Below are positions 32,767-41,291 of a stretch of DNA of 64,000 nucleotides, piece after piece (position 1 is the stretch's first letter; every line of letters starts with the position of its first letter). The notes under the pieces were generated by a model. That model did no database searches. It saw nothing but the letters and a program-made list of their open reading frames with translations, and was not told where the DNA came from. Origin of the DNA: PALSA-612 sp963704335 (GTDB taxonomy: Bacteria; Actinomycetota; Thermoleophilia; Gaiellales; Gaiellaceae); the NCBI GenBank assembly GCA_963704335.1, contig OY969889.1, positions 1,798,001 through 1,862,000 on the forward strand, in the 5' to 3' direction. Made by a program: the position numbers and the translations under genes.

Positions 32767-34089
32767 CTAGAGCGCGAACCGCTCGCCGTGCACCTGCCGC
32801 CGCGGTACTCCGGCACGGCGTACGTTCTTCTCGATGACGCTCACCATACCCGGAGGGCCGCTGACGAACACATCCCGCTCCACGATGTCGGGAACGAGTT
32901 CGCGCAGGTGCTCCGGCGACAGAAGATCGCGGCCCTCCTCGTCCGAGTGGTCGCCTACGACCAGCTCGACGCGGGCCTGAACGCGACCGAGCTCGTCGGC
33001 GAATACGGCCTCATCGGCTTCGATCACCCGATAGAGCAGGATCGTGTCTCCGTCCAGCTCGTCCAGCAGCGCGCGGATGGGCGTGATGCCGATCCCGCCG
33101 GCGATGAGCAGCGTCTTCTCTCGGAGCTTGGCGTCGCTGGTGAAGACGCCGAACGGTCCCTCGGTCACGGCACGTGCGCCGACCGGAAGCGTGCGGAGAT
33201 CGCGTGTGTAGTCACCGACCGCCTTCGCCGTCATGCGCAGTGAGCGTCCGTCGGGCGCCTGCGACAGCGAGAACGGATGCGCTTCCCACCAGCGCCCCCG
33301 TGTCAGGAAGCGCCAGAGGAAGAACTGGCCGGGACGCGCATCGAGCCGGTCGAGCTGCCGGCCGGTGAGGCGTATGGAGACGACGTCCTTGGCTTCCGGC
33401 ACGACCTCGACGACGCGCAGCCGGAAGCGGAGAGCGTCGAGGATCGGCGCGCCGAGCCGGAAGACGACGACGGCGGCGAGCGTCACGATGTAGAGAGCGC
33501 GCCAGTAGTTCGCGGCCACGTCGTCCAGGGCGAGCTCGTTCCCGGTCGGAATCTGGTGGAACCACGCGAGCGCGATGCCGGCGTAGGCAGCGAGGTGGAT
33601 CGCGTGCCACCATTCGTAGGGCAGCCTACGCCGCGCGACGACCACGGACGTGAGGCCGACGACCAGGAGCAGCACAGTGCCCACGGTGGCGGTGATCATC
33701 CCGGGATAGACGCCGGCGCCCAGGAGCGTCTCCACCTCGGCCCAGAGCGAGACGTCGTCGAGCAGTGCGTAGCCCCAGACACTGAGCAGGGTATGGGCGA
33801 CGACGAGCGCAATCGTCGCGTGGCCGTTCCAGCGGTGGACCACCGTGAGGTGGTCGAAGCCGATCAGACGGTCGAGCGAGGGGATCCGGGCCAGCAGCAA
33901 CACCTGGAGCAGTGCGAGGTACGCGGCAAAGAACCCGGTCAGCCGCGCCAGGCTCGTGACGAGCTCGGCGGCGTCGTCGACGTCGGTGACGTTCGCGCCC
34001 CCGTACCAGAGCCAGACGATGCCCACCGCATTGCCGAGCAGGAAGGCGAGCGCGACGGCGGCGACTGCCCGGCGTCTCACCATGGACAT
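32767..34089 (-). CDS. Ferric-reductase-like transmembrane flavocytochrome/FNR-type oxidoreductase
   Basis: A 440-residue membrane protein. The N-terminal half, about 1-220, has six or so helices with candidate heme histidines (VVHRWNGHATI, VVAHTLLSVWG, WWHAIHLAAY, AWFHQIP) as in ferric reductase/NOX-type b cytochromes. The C-terminal half is an FNR-like flavin/NAD(P) domain: HPFSLSQAP for FAD, LIAGGIGITPIRALL for pyridine nucleotide and FVSGPPGMVSVIEKNVRRAG at the end. It would pass electrons from NAD(P)H through flavin and heme, plausibly to the FMN-binding partner encoded next. It starts at ATG 34089 or 34083. Confidence 0.85.
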   Translation of the reverse strand: MSMVRRRAVAAVALAFLLGNAVGIVWLWYGGANVTDVDDAAELVTSLARLTGFFAAYLALLQVLLLARIPSLDRLIGFDHLTVVHRWNGHATIALVVAHTLLSVWGYALLDDVSLWAEVETLLGAGVYPGMITATVGTVLLLVVGLTSVVVARRRLPYEWWHAIHLAAYAGIALAWFHQIPTGNELALDDVAANYWRALYIVTLAAVVVFRLGAPILDALRFRLRVVEVVPEAKDVVSIRLTGRQLDRLDARPGQFFLWRFLTRGRWWEAHPFSLSQAPDGRSLRMTAKAVGDYTRDLRTLPVGARAVTEGPFGVFTSDAKLREKTLLIAGGIGITPIRALLDELDGDTILLYRVIEADEAVFADELGRVQARVELVVGDHSDEEGRDLLSPEHLRELVPDIVERDVFVSGPPGMVSVIEKNVRRAGVPRRQVHGERFAL

Positions 34090-34135
34090 ACTGCCTGCCC
34101 TGGCGGCGCTCGCGTCGACCCGCGAGAATGGCGCC

Positions 34136-35326
34136 GTGGAAGGCAGCACGGCACTCTGGGAGCGCGCGCTCGGCTCTCTGCCCGGCGGCAACACGCGGAC
34201 GACGATCTTCCACGAGCCGCATCCCGTCTATGTCGTGCGCGGCGAGGGTTGCCGCGTGTGGGACGTCGACGGCGTCGAGCGCATCGACTTCATCTCGAAC
34301 TACACCTCGCTGATCCTCGGTCACTGTCATCCTCGGGTCGTCGAGGCCGTGCAGCGCCAGGCGGCAGAGTTGATGAGCGTCGCGGCGCCGAGCGAGCTCG
34401 AGATCGGGCTCGCGGAGCAGATCAAGGAACGTCTTCCGAGTGTCGAGCGGCTTCGCTTCGCGAACTCCGGCACCGAGGCGACGATGCTGGCCTTCCGCGT
34501 GGCGCGCGCGTTCACAGGCCGCTCGAAGATCGGTGTCTTCGCAGGCGGCTACCACGGCTCGCACGACTACGCGGCAAGCATTCCCGCGGACGTCTCACTC
34601 GCGCCGGGCGGCTCGGGCATACCCGACGCGGTGGCGGAGACGCTCGTCGTCTCGCCCTTCGACGACGTGGCAGGAGCCCGCGCTGCGCTCGAGCCGCATG
34701 TGGACGATCTGGCCGCGGTGATCGTCGAGCCGGTGCTCGGCTCGGGCGGCGTCAAGCCCGCTTCGAACGAGTTCCTCGCATTCCTTCGCGAGCTCACGAA
34801 CGATGCGGGAGCGCTACTCGTCTTCGACGAGATCATCTCCTTCCGCATCGGCTACCACGGTGCGCAGGGTCGCTACGGGATAACGCCCGACCTGACCACG
34901 TTGGGCAAGATCATCGGCGGCGGACTTCCCGTCGGCGCCCTTGGCGGCCGCGCCGAGGTGATGGCGCTGTTCGACCCGCGGCGCGACGATCGCATCGGCC
35001 ACGGCGGGACGTTCAACGCCAATCCGCTGACGATGGCGGCGGGGCTGGCAACGCTCGCCGAGCTGACGCCTGACCGCTTCGACGCGCTCGAAGCACTTGC
35101 GGGCGATCTCGAAGCGGGTGTCAACACGCAGACGGACGCGACGGCGTCGGCTGTCGGCTCGCTCTTCCGGATCGAGCTTGCCGACCCGGCGGGCCTACCC
35201 GAGCTGCATCTCGGGCTGCTCGCGAACGGCATCCTCATGACGCCCCGTGGCATGGGGTGCCTGTCCACGCCGATGACCGCGGCCGAGATCGACGCGTTTG
35301 TCGAAGCGGTGCGGCTCTCGCTCTAG
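34136..35326 (+). CDS. Class III PLP-dependent aminotransferase, glutamate-1-semialdehyde-aminomutase-like
   Basis: A 396-residue class III aminotransferase. Family blocks are ALGSLPGGNTRTTIF, IDFISNYTSLILGHCHP, RFANSGTEATMLAFRVARAFTG, LLVFDEIISFRIGYHGAQG and the PLP lysine in TLGKIIGGGLPVGALGG. It resembles hemL-like proteins, but no tetrapyrrole genes are near, so it may act on another amino donor. The start is taken as GTG 34136; ATG 34082 would overlap the divergent reductase. The 46-base gap between the divergent genes must hold both promoters. Confidence 0.82.
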   Translation: MEGSTALWERALGSLPGGNTRTTIFHEPHPVYVVRGEGCRVWDVDGVERIDFISNYTSLILGHCHPRVVEAVQRQAAELMSVAAPSELEIGLAEQIKERLPSVERLRFANSGTEATMLAFRVARAFTGRSKIGVFAGGYHGSHDYAASIPADVSLAPGGSGIPDAVAETLVVSPFDDVAGARAALEPHVDDLAAVIVEPVLGSGGVKPASNEFLAFLRELTNDAGALLVFDEIISFRIGYHGAQGRYGITPDLTTLGKIIGGGLPVGALGGRAEVMALFDPRRDDRIGHGGTFNANPLTMAAGLATLAELTPDRFDALEALAGDLEAGVNTQTDATASAVGSLFRIELADPAGLPELHLGLLANGILMTPRGMGCLSTPMTAAEIDAFVEAVRLSL

Positions 35327-35538
35327 CTCCGGGAGCGCTTCTGCAGCCAGTAGCGGACGAAGTAGAACGGAACGACGATTCCCGCGAAGAGGAACGTCGC
35401 CACGCCCCAGGCCGTGGCGTGACGCGAACCATGCCTGTTCGCGTGCGCGAACACCGCCATCGCGAGCAGCGCGCCCAGCGTCAGTGCGATCGCGAACTGG
35501 ATCGGGCTGAGGTCGGCGATCGAGGCGGCGATGGTCAT
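35323..35538 (-). CDS. Small two-helix membrane protein
   Basis: A 71-residue open frame with two hydrophobic stretches, FAIALTLGALLAMAVFAH and GVATFLFAGIVVPFYFV, and a basic C-terminus (QKRSRS). The stop overlaps the convergent aminotransferase stop by four bases. No family is recognised and the ribosome-binding site is weak. The membrane topology and tight packing favour a real gene. Confidence 0.5.
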   Translation of the reverse strand: MTIAASIADLSPIQFAIALTLGALLAMAVFAHANRHGSRHATAWGVATFLFAGIVVPFYFVRYWLQKRSRS

Positions 35539-35604
35539 CGGGGAAAAGAGGGTATGCAGCGTGGGAGTAGCTCGATCTTCCCACTCTGAGAGGAGAAGAT
35601 TCGC

Positions 35605-36051
35605 ATGAGTGTCAACCCGATTCCGGAGGGCTATCGCACCGTCACGCCCTATCTTGTCGTCGAAGGCGCCGCGGACGTGCTGGACTTCGTCAAGCAGGCG
35701 TTCGGCGCGGAGGAGAAGCTCCGCATGGACGGGCCGGACGGAAAGATCGGCCACGCCGAGTTCACGATCGGCGACTCGGTCGTGATGATCGGAGAAGCCG
35801 GGGGAGAGAACCCGGTCATGCCCGCGATGATCCATCTCTACGTCGACGACTGCGACGCGATGCACGAGCGTGCTGTCGCGGCCGGCGGGACGTCGGTACG
35901 GGAGCCGGAAGATCAGTTCTACGGCGACCGCTCGGCGGGTGTTCGCGACTCGGCCGGCAACCTCTGGTGGATCGCGACGCACGTCGAGGACGTGCCCGAG
36001 GAGGAGCTGGCGAAGCGCATCGAAAAGTTCTCGACCGCACAGGCGAGCTGA
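35605..36051 (+). CDS. VOC-fold glyoxalase/PhnB-like protein
   Basis: A 148-residue glyoxalase/bleomycin-resistance-fold protein of the YdcJ/PhnB-like subgroup. TVTPYLVVEGAADVLDFVKQAFGAEE opens the first beta-alpha module; IGHAEFTIGDSVVMIGEA and IHLYVDDCDAMHERAVAAGG follow, then FYGDRSAGVRDSAGNLWWIATHVEDV. Possible metal residues are His in IGHAEF and Asp/Glu near the C-terminus. The substrate is unknown. The start has AGAGGAG upstream. It is followed 13 bases later by a metallopeptidase gene. Confidence 0.85.
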   Translation: MSVNPIPEGYRTVTPYLVVEGAADVLDFVKQAFGAEEKLRMDGPDGKIGHAEFTIGDSVVMIGEAGGENPVMPAMIHLYVDDCDAMHERAVAAGGTSVREPEDQFYGDRSAGVRDSAGNLWWIATHVEDVPEEELAKRIEKFSTAQAS

Positions 36052-36064
36052 GGGAGGGCAGAAG

Positions 36065-36953
36065 ATGCGATTTCGCAAAGGCGCCAAGCTCGATCCGTCC
36101 CAGGTCGAGGACTATCGCGGCCAAGGCGGCGGGCTTGGCGGCCTCGGCGGCGGCAAGGTGCTCGGAGGCGGCGGTGGGCTGATCGGCGTCGTCGTCCTCG
36201 TCCTCTACCTCGTGATCGCTAGCCAGGGCGGCGGTGGCCTGGGTGACCTCGGCTCGCTCGCCGGGCAGACGGCGGGCACGGGCACGCCGAATCCCGAGCT
36301 CGCACAGGAGTGCCGCACCGGCGAGGACGCGAACGAGCGCGACGACTGCCGCATCGTCGGTGTCGTCAACAGCGTTCAGGCGTACTGGACGAAAGCGCTT
36401 GCGGAACTACGAGCCGGCCAGAACGCGGTTCTTCGACGGGCAGATCGGCACCGGCTGTGGCGGCGCGTCGAGCGCCGTCGGCCCGTTCTATTGCCCCGCC
36501 GACCGGTACGTCTACATCGACCTGGGCTTCTTCGACGCCATGAAGTCAGAGCTCGGCGCCGAGGGCGGCCCACTGGCCGAGGCGTACGTTCTCGCGCACG
36601 AGTACGGTCACCACGTTCAGAACCTCACCGGAGTGCTGGGCAGCGCCAACCGCGACACCGGCCCGCAGGGAGGGCAGGTGCGCGTCGAACTGCAGGCCGA
36701 CTGCTACGCCGGGCTCTGGGTCGGCCGCGCGCTCGATACCGGCTTCATCGAGGACCTGACGCGCCAGGACGTCAACCAGGCGCTCGACGCCGCGGCAGCG
36801 GTGGGCGACGACCGCATCCAGGAGCGCACGCAGGGCCAGGTCTCCCCCGAGTCGTGGACCCACGGTTCGTCCGACCAGCGCCGGACGTGGTTCGTCCGCG
36901 GCATCGAGGGCTCGGGGCCGAACAGCTGCGACACGTTCAAGGGCCAGGTCTAG
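36065..36953 (+). pseudogene. Neutral zinc metallopeptidase (YpfJ family), frameshifted
   Basis: Membrane-anchored YpfJ-type peptidase broken by one frameshift. Frame one from ATG 36065 gives MRFRKGAKLDPSQVEDYRG, a Gly-rich stretch, a transmembrane helix (IGVVVLVLYLVIA) and VVNSVQAYWTKALA. The second frame, from about 36405, continues NYEPARTRFFDGQIGTGCG, the zinc motif LAHEYGHHVQNLTG, ELQADCYAGLW (third ligand Glu) and ends at 36953. One extra base around 36401-36405 is enough to explain it. Apart from that the roughly 295-residue protein is complete, so a sequencing insertion is likely. The GAGGGAGG ribosome-binding site is intact. Confidence 0.82.
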
Positions 36954-36959
36954 GAGGGT

Positions 36960-37793
36960 CTAGCGCAGGAAGGACAGCCCGACGAGCGTCGGCACGACGA
37001 TCCAGACACCGACGGTGAGCGTGATGCCGACGATCGCGAACTTCCGGGAGTGGTCGCGCGGCGGGTTGCCGCAGTTGCCGATCGACGTCCAGAGCTCCTT
37101 CAGCGGCTCGCGCACGGACAGGCGTATGCGCGAGCTGGCCATCGCCGTGCCGCGCAGCAGGAACCAGGAGATGACGACGCCGATGACGGCACCGCTGACG
37201 CCGACGATGGTTGCCGTCACCCAGTCGTCCCACGTGTAGCCGGTGGCGAGCCGGTAGATGCTGGCGAAGAGTGGCAGCAACAAGGCGCCGACCACGAACG
37301 TCGGGACGCCAAACGCTCGGCCACGGGCGATCTCGACCAGCGCGGCGGCGTCGAAGCGTGCAGATCGCAGCTTCTTCATGTCCTCCGAGCCTTCCGGCGC
37401 CTCGATCTCGCGGAAGTGGTAGAGGTTGCGCATGTCCGTCGTCACCGTCTGGACGTACGAGACGACGATGTAGCGGGCGACGAGCTCGATCCCCCAGCGT
37501 ACGAACGCGGTCAGCGGGCCCAAGCCCGGAAGAGCACGCGAGCCGCGGTAGCCGTGGCGGCGGAGGCTCTCCAGCGCTGCGACCGCACGCTGGTGGTCGC
37601 CGAAGAAGCGCTCCGGCCGCGCGATCGTCGTCGACCGCGCCAGCTCGGTGAGCATCTCGCGGGCGCGCGGGCTCGTGACGTCGATGTCGTCGAGGAACGC
37701 CTCGATGGCCGCGTCGTCTCCGGACAGCAGCTGCAGCCGCTCGAGGGGATTGACGTCGTCCTCGTGCCGAAGGCGCCAGAGGTCGTCACGCAT
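36960..37793 (-). CDS. Uncharacterised membrane protein
   Basis: A 277-residue protein of unknown family. The first 150 residues are soluble and charged (MRDDLWRLRHEDDVNPLERL, SPRAREMLTELARSTTIARP). The C-terminal half has at least three membrane helices (TFVVGALLLPLFASIYRLA, ATIVGVSGAVIGVVISWFLL, IVGITLTVGVWIVVPTLVG). It converges on the metallopeptidase gene with a 6-base gap. No motif suggests catalysis. Confidence 0.7.
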   Translation of the reverse strand: MRDDLWRLRHEDDVNPLERLQLLSGDDAAIEAFLDDIDVTSPRAREMLTELARSTTIARPERFFGDHQRAVAALESLRRHGYRGSRALPGLGPLTAFVRWGIELVARYIVVSYVQTVTTDMRNLYHFREIEAPEGSEDMKKLRSARFDAAALVEIARGRAFGVPTFVVGALLLPLFASIYRLATGYTWDDWVTATIVGVSGAVIGVVISWFLLRGTAMASSRIRLSVREPLKELWTSIGNCGNPPRDHSRKFAIVGITLTVGVWIVVPTLVGLSFLR

Positions 37794-37845
37794 CGGAAAG
37801 GGAGCCTAACCACCGTTGCGGCGGCTCCCTCTCCGTGGTCCTTCT

Positions 37846-38514
37846 CTAGCGCCGGTAGCAGGAGACGTACAGCGTGAACGTCCTCGGGCTGCCGGTGCCG
37901 TTGGCGCCGCTGGCCTGGTAGCCCATGATCACTCCGCGCCGGTCGAGGATCGGCCGCAGCTCGACGGTGTAGAGCACATCGGCCGCGCCTGCGGCGGACC
38001 AGCTGGTGCCGGCGCTGAGCGCACGCTCGCCGCGGGCGCACATCTGGCCGACGTCAGCGCTCGTCGTGCCCGACCCGGGAGCGTCTTGCACGACGATGCT
38101 CTCGGTCGGCATCCGGATCGAGCCGAGCAGTGCTCCCGGCTCGCCCTTCTCACCCCTCACGCCCGGAACACCCTGAGGGCCGGGCACGCCGGCCGGTCCG
38201 GACGGACCGATCGGCCCGGCCGGGCCGACAGCACCGATCGGACCTGACGGCAGCTGGTGCTGGTTGAAGTCGGACATCGTCAGCGAGCCGTTCCTCACGA
38301 GCCCACTCGTGATTGCGCCGGCGGCGATCTTGCCGAACGTCACCGAGCGACCCTTGAGCTCTTTCGTGCCCACGGAGCCGTTCTTGAGCTCTCTGGCGCC
38401 GACGCTGTTCTGAGGGAACGCAGCGACGGCCGCGATGCTCGTGCCGGTCAGGGCGATGAACAGGGAGATCAGTGCCACACCCATGGCCGGACTTGGTTTG
38501 CGAATGCGTACCAC
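37846..38514 (-). CDS. Secreted collagen-like repeat protein
   Basis: A 222-residue exported protein. A signal segment (PSPAMGVALISLFIALTGTS) is followed by short imperfect repeats NSVGARELKNGSVGTKELKGRSV, then about 15 Gly-X-Y triplets rich in Pro (GPIGAVGPAGPIGPSGPAG and GVPGPQGVPGVRGEKGEPG) and a globular C-terminal domain with two cysteines. The layout is common in Thermoleophilia. The role is probably surface or matrix related. The start is set at GTG 38514 behind AAAGGGGG; GTG 38523 is an alternative. Confidence 0.82.
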   Translation of the reverse strand: MVRIRKPSPAMGVALISLFIALTGTSIAAVAAFPQNSVGARELKNGSVGTKELKGRSVTFGKIAAGAITSGLVRNGSLTMSDFNQHQLPSGPIGAVGPAGPIGPSGPAGVPGPQGVPGVRGEKGEPGALLGSIRMPTESIVVQDAPGSGTTSADVGQMCARGERALSAGTSWSAAGAADVLYTVELRPILDRRGVIMGYQASGANGTGSPRTFTLYVSCYRR

Positions 38515-38639
38515 GCATCCCACCCCCTTTCGGCCTCCAGTGGTACCGGGCCGATGTCAGCTGGACGTCGCGCCCAGGTAAGGGGCGCGCAAGCCGCCGG
38601 TGAAGGCTCGTCGTCCGCCTGCGCGCCTACCCTCGTCTC

Positions 38640-38966
38640 ATGGCTGCCGAGCAGCCACAGGTCCAGCAAGCGCCTATCAGCTGCCCACGCCCGGAGCTCG
38701 GTCCCGTACCGGAGCCGAAAGGGCGGCCGAAGGGTCGGACGCTGCTCGGCTACCTCGTCTGGGGCGTGCTGGGCGCGGTCATCGCGATCATCGAGCTGAT
38801 CGCGGCGATCGACTCCGACTCGACGCCGTGGCCGACGCTGTCCTCCACCGTGGGCGGCCTCCAGCGAGACCACTCGTGGGTGGGGATCTTCGTGCTCGGG
38901 GGGATCGTCGTCATCGCCGTCCGCATCCTCTTCTACCCGTGGCCCTACAAGGAGCCGGACCTATGA
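38640..38966 (+). CDS. Small two-helix membrane protein (tandem copy 1)
   Basis: A 108-residue protein with a Pro-rich cytoplasmic start (QAPISCPRPELGPVPEPKGRP) and two helices, LLGYLVWGVLGAVIAIIELIAAI and WVGIFVLGGIVVIAVRILFY, ending PWPYKEPDL. The next gene encodes a shorter relative with the same order LGYxVWGxLxAxxxxxEL and FYPWP, so the two arose by duplication. They overlap by ATGA. Function unknown. Confidence 0.7.
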   Translation: MAAEQPQVQQAPISCPRPELGPVPEPKGRPKGRTLLGYLVWGVLGAVIAIIELIAAIDSDSTPWPTLSSTVGGLQRDHSWVGIFVLGGIVVIAVRILFYPWPYKEPDL

Positions 38967-39193
38967 CGAAACAAGACCTCGGCTACATCGTCTGGGGAGC
39001 GCTCGCTGCAATCGTCGTCGCGACCGAGCTGACGGCGTGGCTGGGGAAGGACTGGCTGCGCTTGCCGACTATCGCCGCGACCGCCGCCGACCTCCAGGCA
39101 CGGTTCCCGTGGGCTGCGACGATCATCCTCGCCGGGATGGCCGTGCTGGCCGTGCATCTCGTCTTCTACCCCTGGCCCGACCTCCCCCGCTGA
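38963..39193 (+). CDS. Small two-helix membrane protein (tandem copy 2)
   Basis: A 76-residue relative of the preceding protein, lacking its Pro-rich N-terminus: LGYIVWGALAAIVVATELTAWLG, then ATIILAGMAVLAVHLVFYPWPDLPR. The start ATG 38963 lies in the upstream stop, so the two products are made together and may form a heteromeric membrane complex. The stop overlaps the in-frame CTG of the next gene. Confidence 0.68.
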   Translation: MTKQDLGYIVWGALAAIVVATELTAWLGKDWLRLPTIAATAADLQARFPWAATIILAGMAVLAVHLVFYPWPDLPR

Positions 39194-40432
39194 GCGCCGC
39201 AGCCCAGACGAGCCGCTTCCAGCGCGACCTCGACGCTGGGGAGGAGCAGCGGGCGACGACGCTGGAGCTCTTTTACGACCTCGTCTTCGTCTTCGCCGTC
39301 ACGCAGGTGTCGCACCTTCTGCTGGACGACCTCAGCTGGGTGGGCGCCGGCCAGGCGGCGCTCGTGTTGCTCGTCGTTTGGTGGGCGTGGAACTACACGA
39401 CCTGGGTCACGAACGAGCTCGACCCCGACTCGCCGGTCGTACGGCTGCTGCTGATGGGGATCATGCTCGCCACCCTGCTCATGGCGGTGGCCATCCCGGG
39501 GGCCTTCGGACCGAACGCGTCTGCTCTTCGCGTGCTCGTACGTCGCCATCCAGGTGGGCAGGCACGCGTTCCTGACGTTCGCGTCGGCAAGAGCCGGGAC
39601 GATCGAGCGCGAACGGGCGGCTGCCATCCTGATCTGGTTCTCCGCGGCCGGGGCATTCTGGATTGCAGGCGCAGTCGTTGAGGACGAGGCGCGCGCCGCT
39701 CTGTGGCTCGTCGCGCTCTGCATCGACTACCTCGCGCCGGTGTTTCTCTACCGCGTGCCCGGCCGCCGGAAGCTTGGCCCAGAGACGTGGGACGTCGAGA
39801 CCGCGCACTTCGCCGAGCGCTTCCAGCTGTTCGTCATCATCGCGCTCGGCGAGTCCATCGTGCTCATCGGTGCGACAACAGTCGATCTCGACATCAATGG
39901 AGCTCGGCTGACCGCGCTGGCACTCGCATTCGCGGGGACGGCGGCTATCTGGTGGCTCTACTTCGACTACGTCGCGCCGATCGCGCAACGTCGTCTGGAG
40001 CTAACGGAGAAGACCACACTGCTGGCGCGCGACGGTTACACGTATCTCCACGTCATCATGATCGCGGGCATCATCGTGTGGGCCGTCGGCGACGAGCTCG
40101 TGATCGCGCACCCGGCCGAAGTGCTGCCGGCGGTCGAGGTCGTGGTCTTGGTCGCCGGGCCCGCGATCTACCTGCTCGGGCACGTGCTCTTTCGCCTGCG
40201 GATGGCCGGGACGCTGTCCCGGAAGCGGCTCGTGGGCGCGCTCGCCTGCGTAGCCGTGGGAGCACTTGGCTCGGTCGCGCCCGGTGTCGTGCTCTCGGCC
40301 TTGCTCGTTGCGGTGCTGGTATGCGTGATCGTCGCTGAGCGGATCGCCGAAGGGCGCCGGCGCAAGCGGGGCGAGCCGTCGCCGCGCGAACAGCTGGAAA
40401 CCGAAGCGGCAAGCGGCTACTCTCCGCGATGA
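39190..40432 (+). pseudogene. Low-temperature-requirement A (LtrA) family membrane protein, frameshifted
   Basis: LtrA-type multi-helix membrane protein in two frames. Frame one carries RATTLELFYDLVFVFAVTQVS, the LtrA hallmark, then WWAWNYTTWVTNELDP and AIPGAFGPN. Frame two resumes at about 39524 with LFACSYVAIQVGRHAFLTFA, FAERFQLFVIIALGESIVLIG and helices to 40432. One extra base near 39520-39523 accounts for the break. No ATG, GTG or TTG lies where the family normally starts; CTG 39190, overlapping the upstream stop as CTGA, is the best-placed candidate. Function of LtrA proteins is unclear. Confidence 0.75.
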
Positions 40433-40442
40433 GGAGGGGTCG

Positions 40443-41231
40443 TTGAAGCTCGTACCGCTCGTTCTGGCACTCGCAGCCGCTGCAGTCCTCGCCACCACCG
40501 GCATCAGCGCGCCGCGGGACACGACCTTCCCGGGCGGCTCGTACTTCGCGATCCTCTGCGGCTTCAGCCATCGCAACAACGACGACCCGATCGTCCATCC
40601 GGGGTCACCCGGCCGCTCCCACAACCACACGTACATCGGCAACACGTCGGTGCACGCGTTCACGACGCCCGCGACGCTGCGCGGCGGCGAGACGACGTGC
40701 GAGCTCCCCGGCGACGCGTCGACGTACTGGATCCCGACGTTGTACGTCGGCGCCGAGCCGATCGTCCCGCTGGCCGGGATCGTCTACTACATCAAGCACA
40801 CGTACCAGCGCGTCGAGACCCTTCCCGACGGCCTGAAGATGGTGACCGGCAACGCGGAGGCCAAGAAGGCGCAATCGAAGATCGTCGGCGCCTGGAGCTG
40901 CGGCGGCATCGGCGGCAAGCTCCGCTTCTCCGTGCTGCCGCAGTGCAGGATCGACCAGGCGCTCGAGCTACGCATCCACTTCCCCAACTGCTGGAACGGT
41001 AAGACCCTCGACAGCCCCAACCACAAGCGCCACATGGCCTACTCGGTCAACGGCGCTTGCCCGCAGAGCCATCCCGTGCCGCTGCCGACGGTCGCGATGA
41101 TCCTCGTCTACGACTCCGTGCCGAAGCGGGCCAGGCTCGCTTCGGGCAAGTTCGGGCTGCACGCGGACTTCATCAACGGCTGGGACGAGGACGTCCTCCA
41201 GAAGCTCGTCGACGGCCTCAACTACGGCTAG
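40443..41231 (+). CDS. Secreted DUF1996-like protein
   Basis: A 262-residue exported protein. A signal peptide (LVPLVLALAAAAVLATTGISA) is followed by a domain with many His and Asn residues: HRNNDDPIVHPGSPGRSHNHTYIGN, CELPGDASTYWIPTLYV, ELRIHFPNCWNGKTLDSPNHKRHMAY and GLHADFINGWDEDVLQKLV. This matches the DUF1996 pattern known from fungi and actinobacteria, sometimes attached to carbohydrate-binding modules. A metal or polysaccharide role is only a guess. The start TTG 40443 has GAGGAGG upstream. Confidence 0.8.
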   Translation: MKLVPLVLALAAAAVLATTGISAPRDTTFPGGSYFAILCGFSHRNNDDPIVHPGSPGRSHNHTYIGNTSVHAFTTPATLRGGETTCELPGDASTYWIPTLYVGAEPIVPLAGIVYYIKHTYQRVETLPDGLKMVTGNAEAKKAQSKIVGAWSCGGIGGKLRFSVLPQCRIDQALELRIHFPNCWNGKTLDSPNHKRHMAYSVNGACPQSHPVPLPTVAMILVYDSVPKRARLASGKFGLHADFINGWDEDVLQKLVDGLNYG

Positions 41232-41291
41232 CTGCCAGCCCCCCGGCAAGTCTTAAAGACTTCTCAGCCTGGGTGGCTACCGTTACGGCGC

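Noticed and set aside
41248..41262. AAGTCTTAAAGACTT inverted repeat as a terminator
   Set aside because: The 6-bp A/T-rich stem is short, has no T tract and sits just before the next gene start; it could be an operator but there is no second copy.
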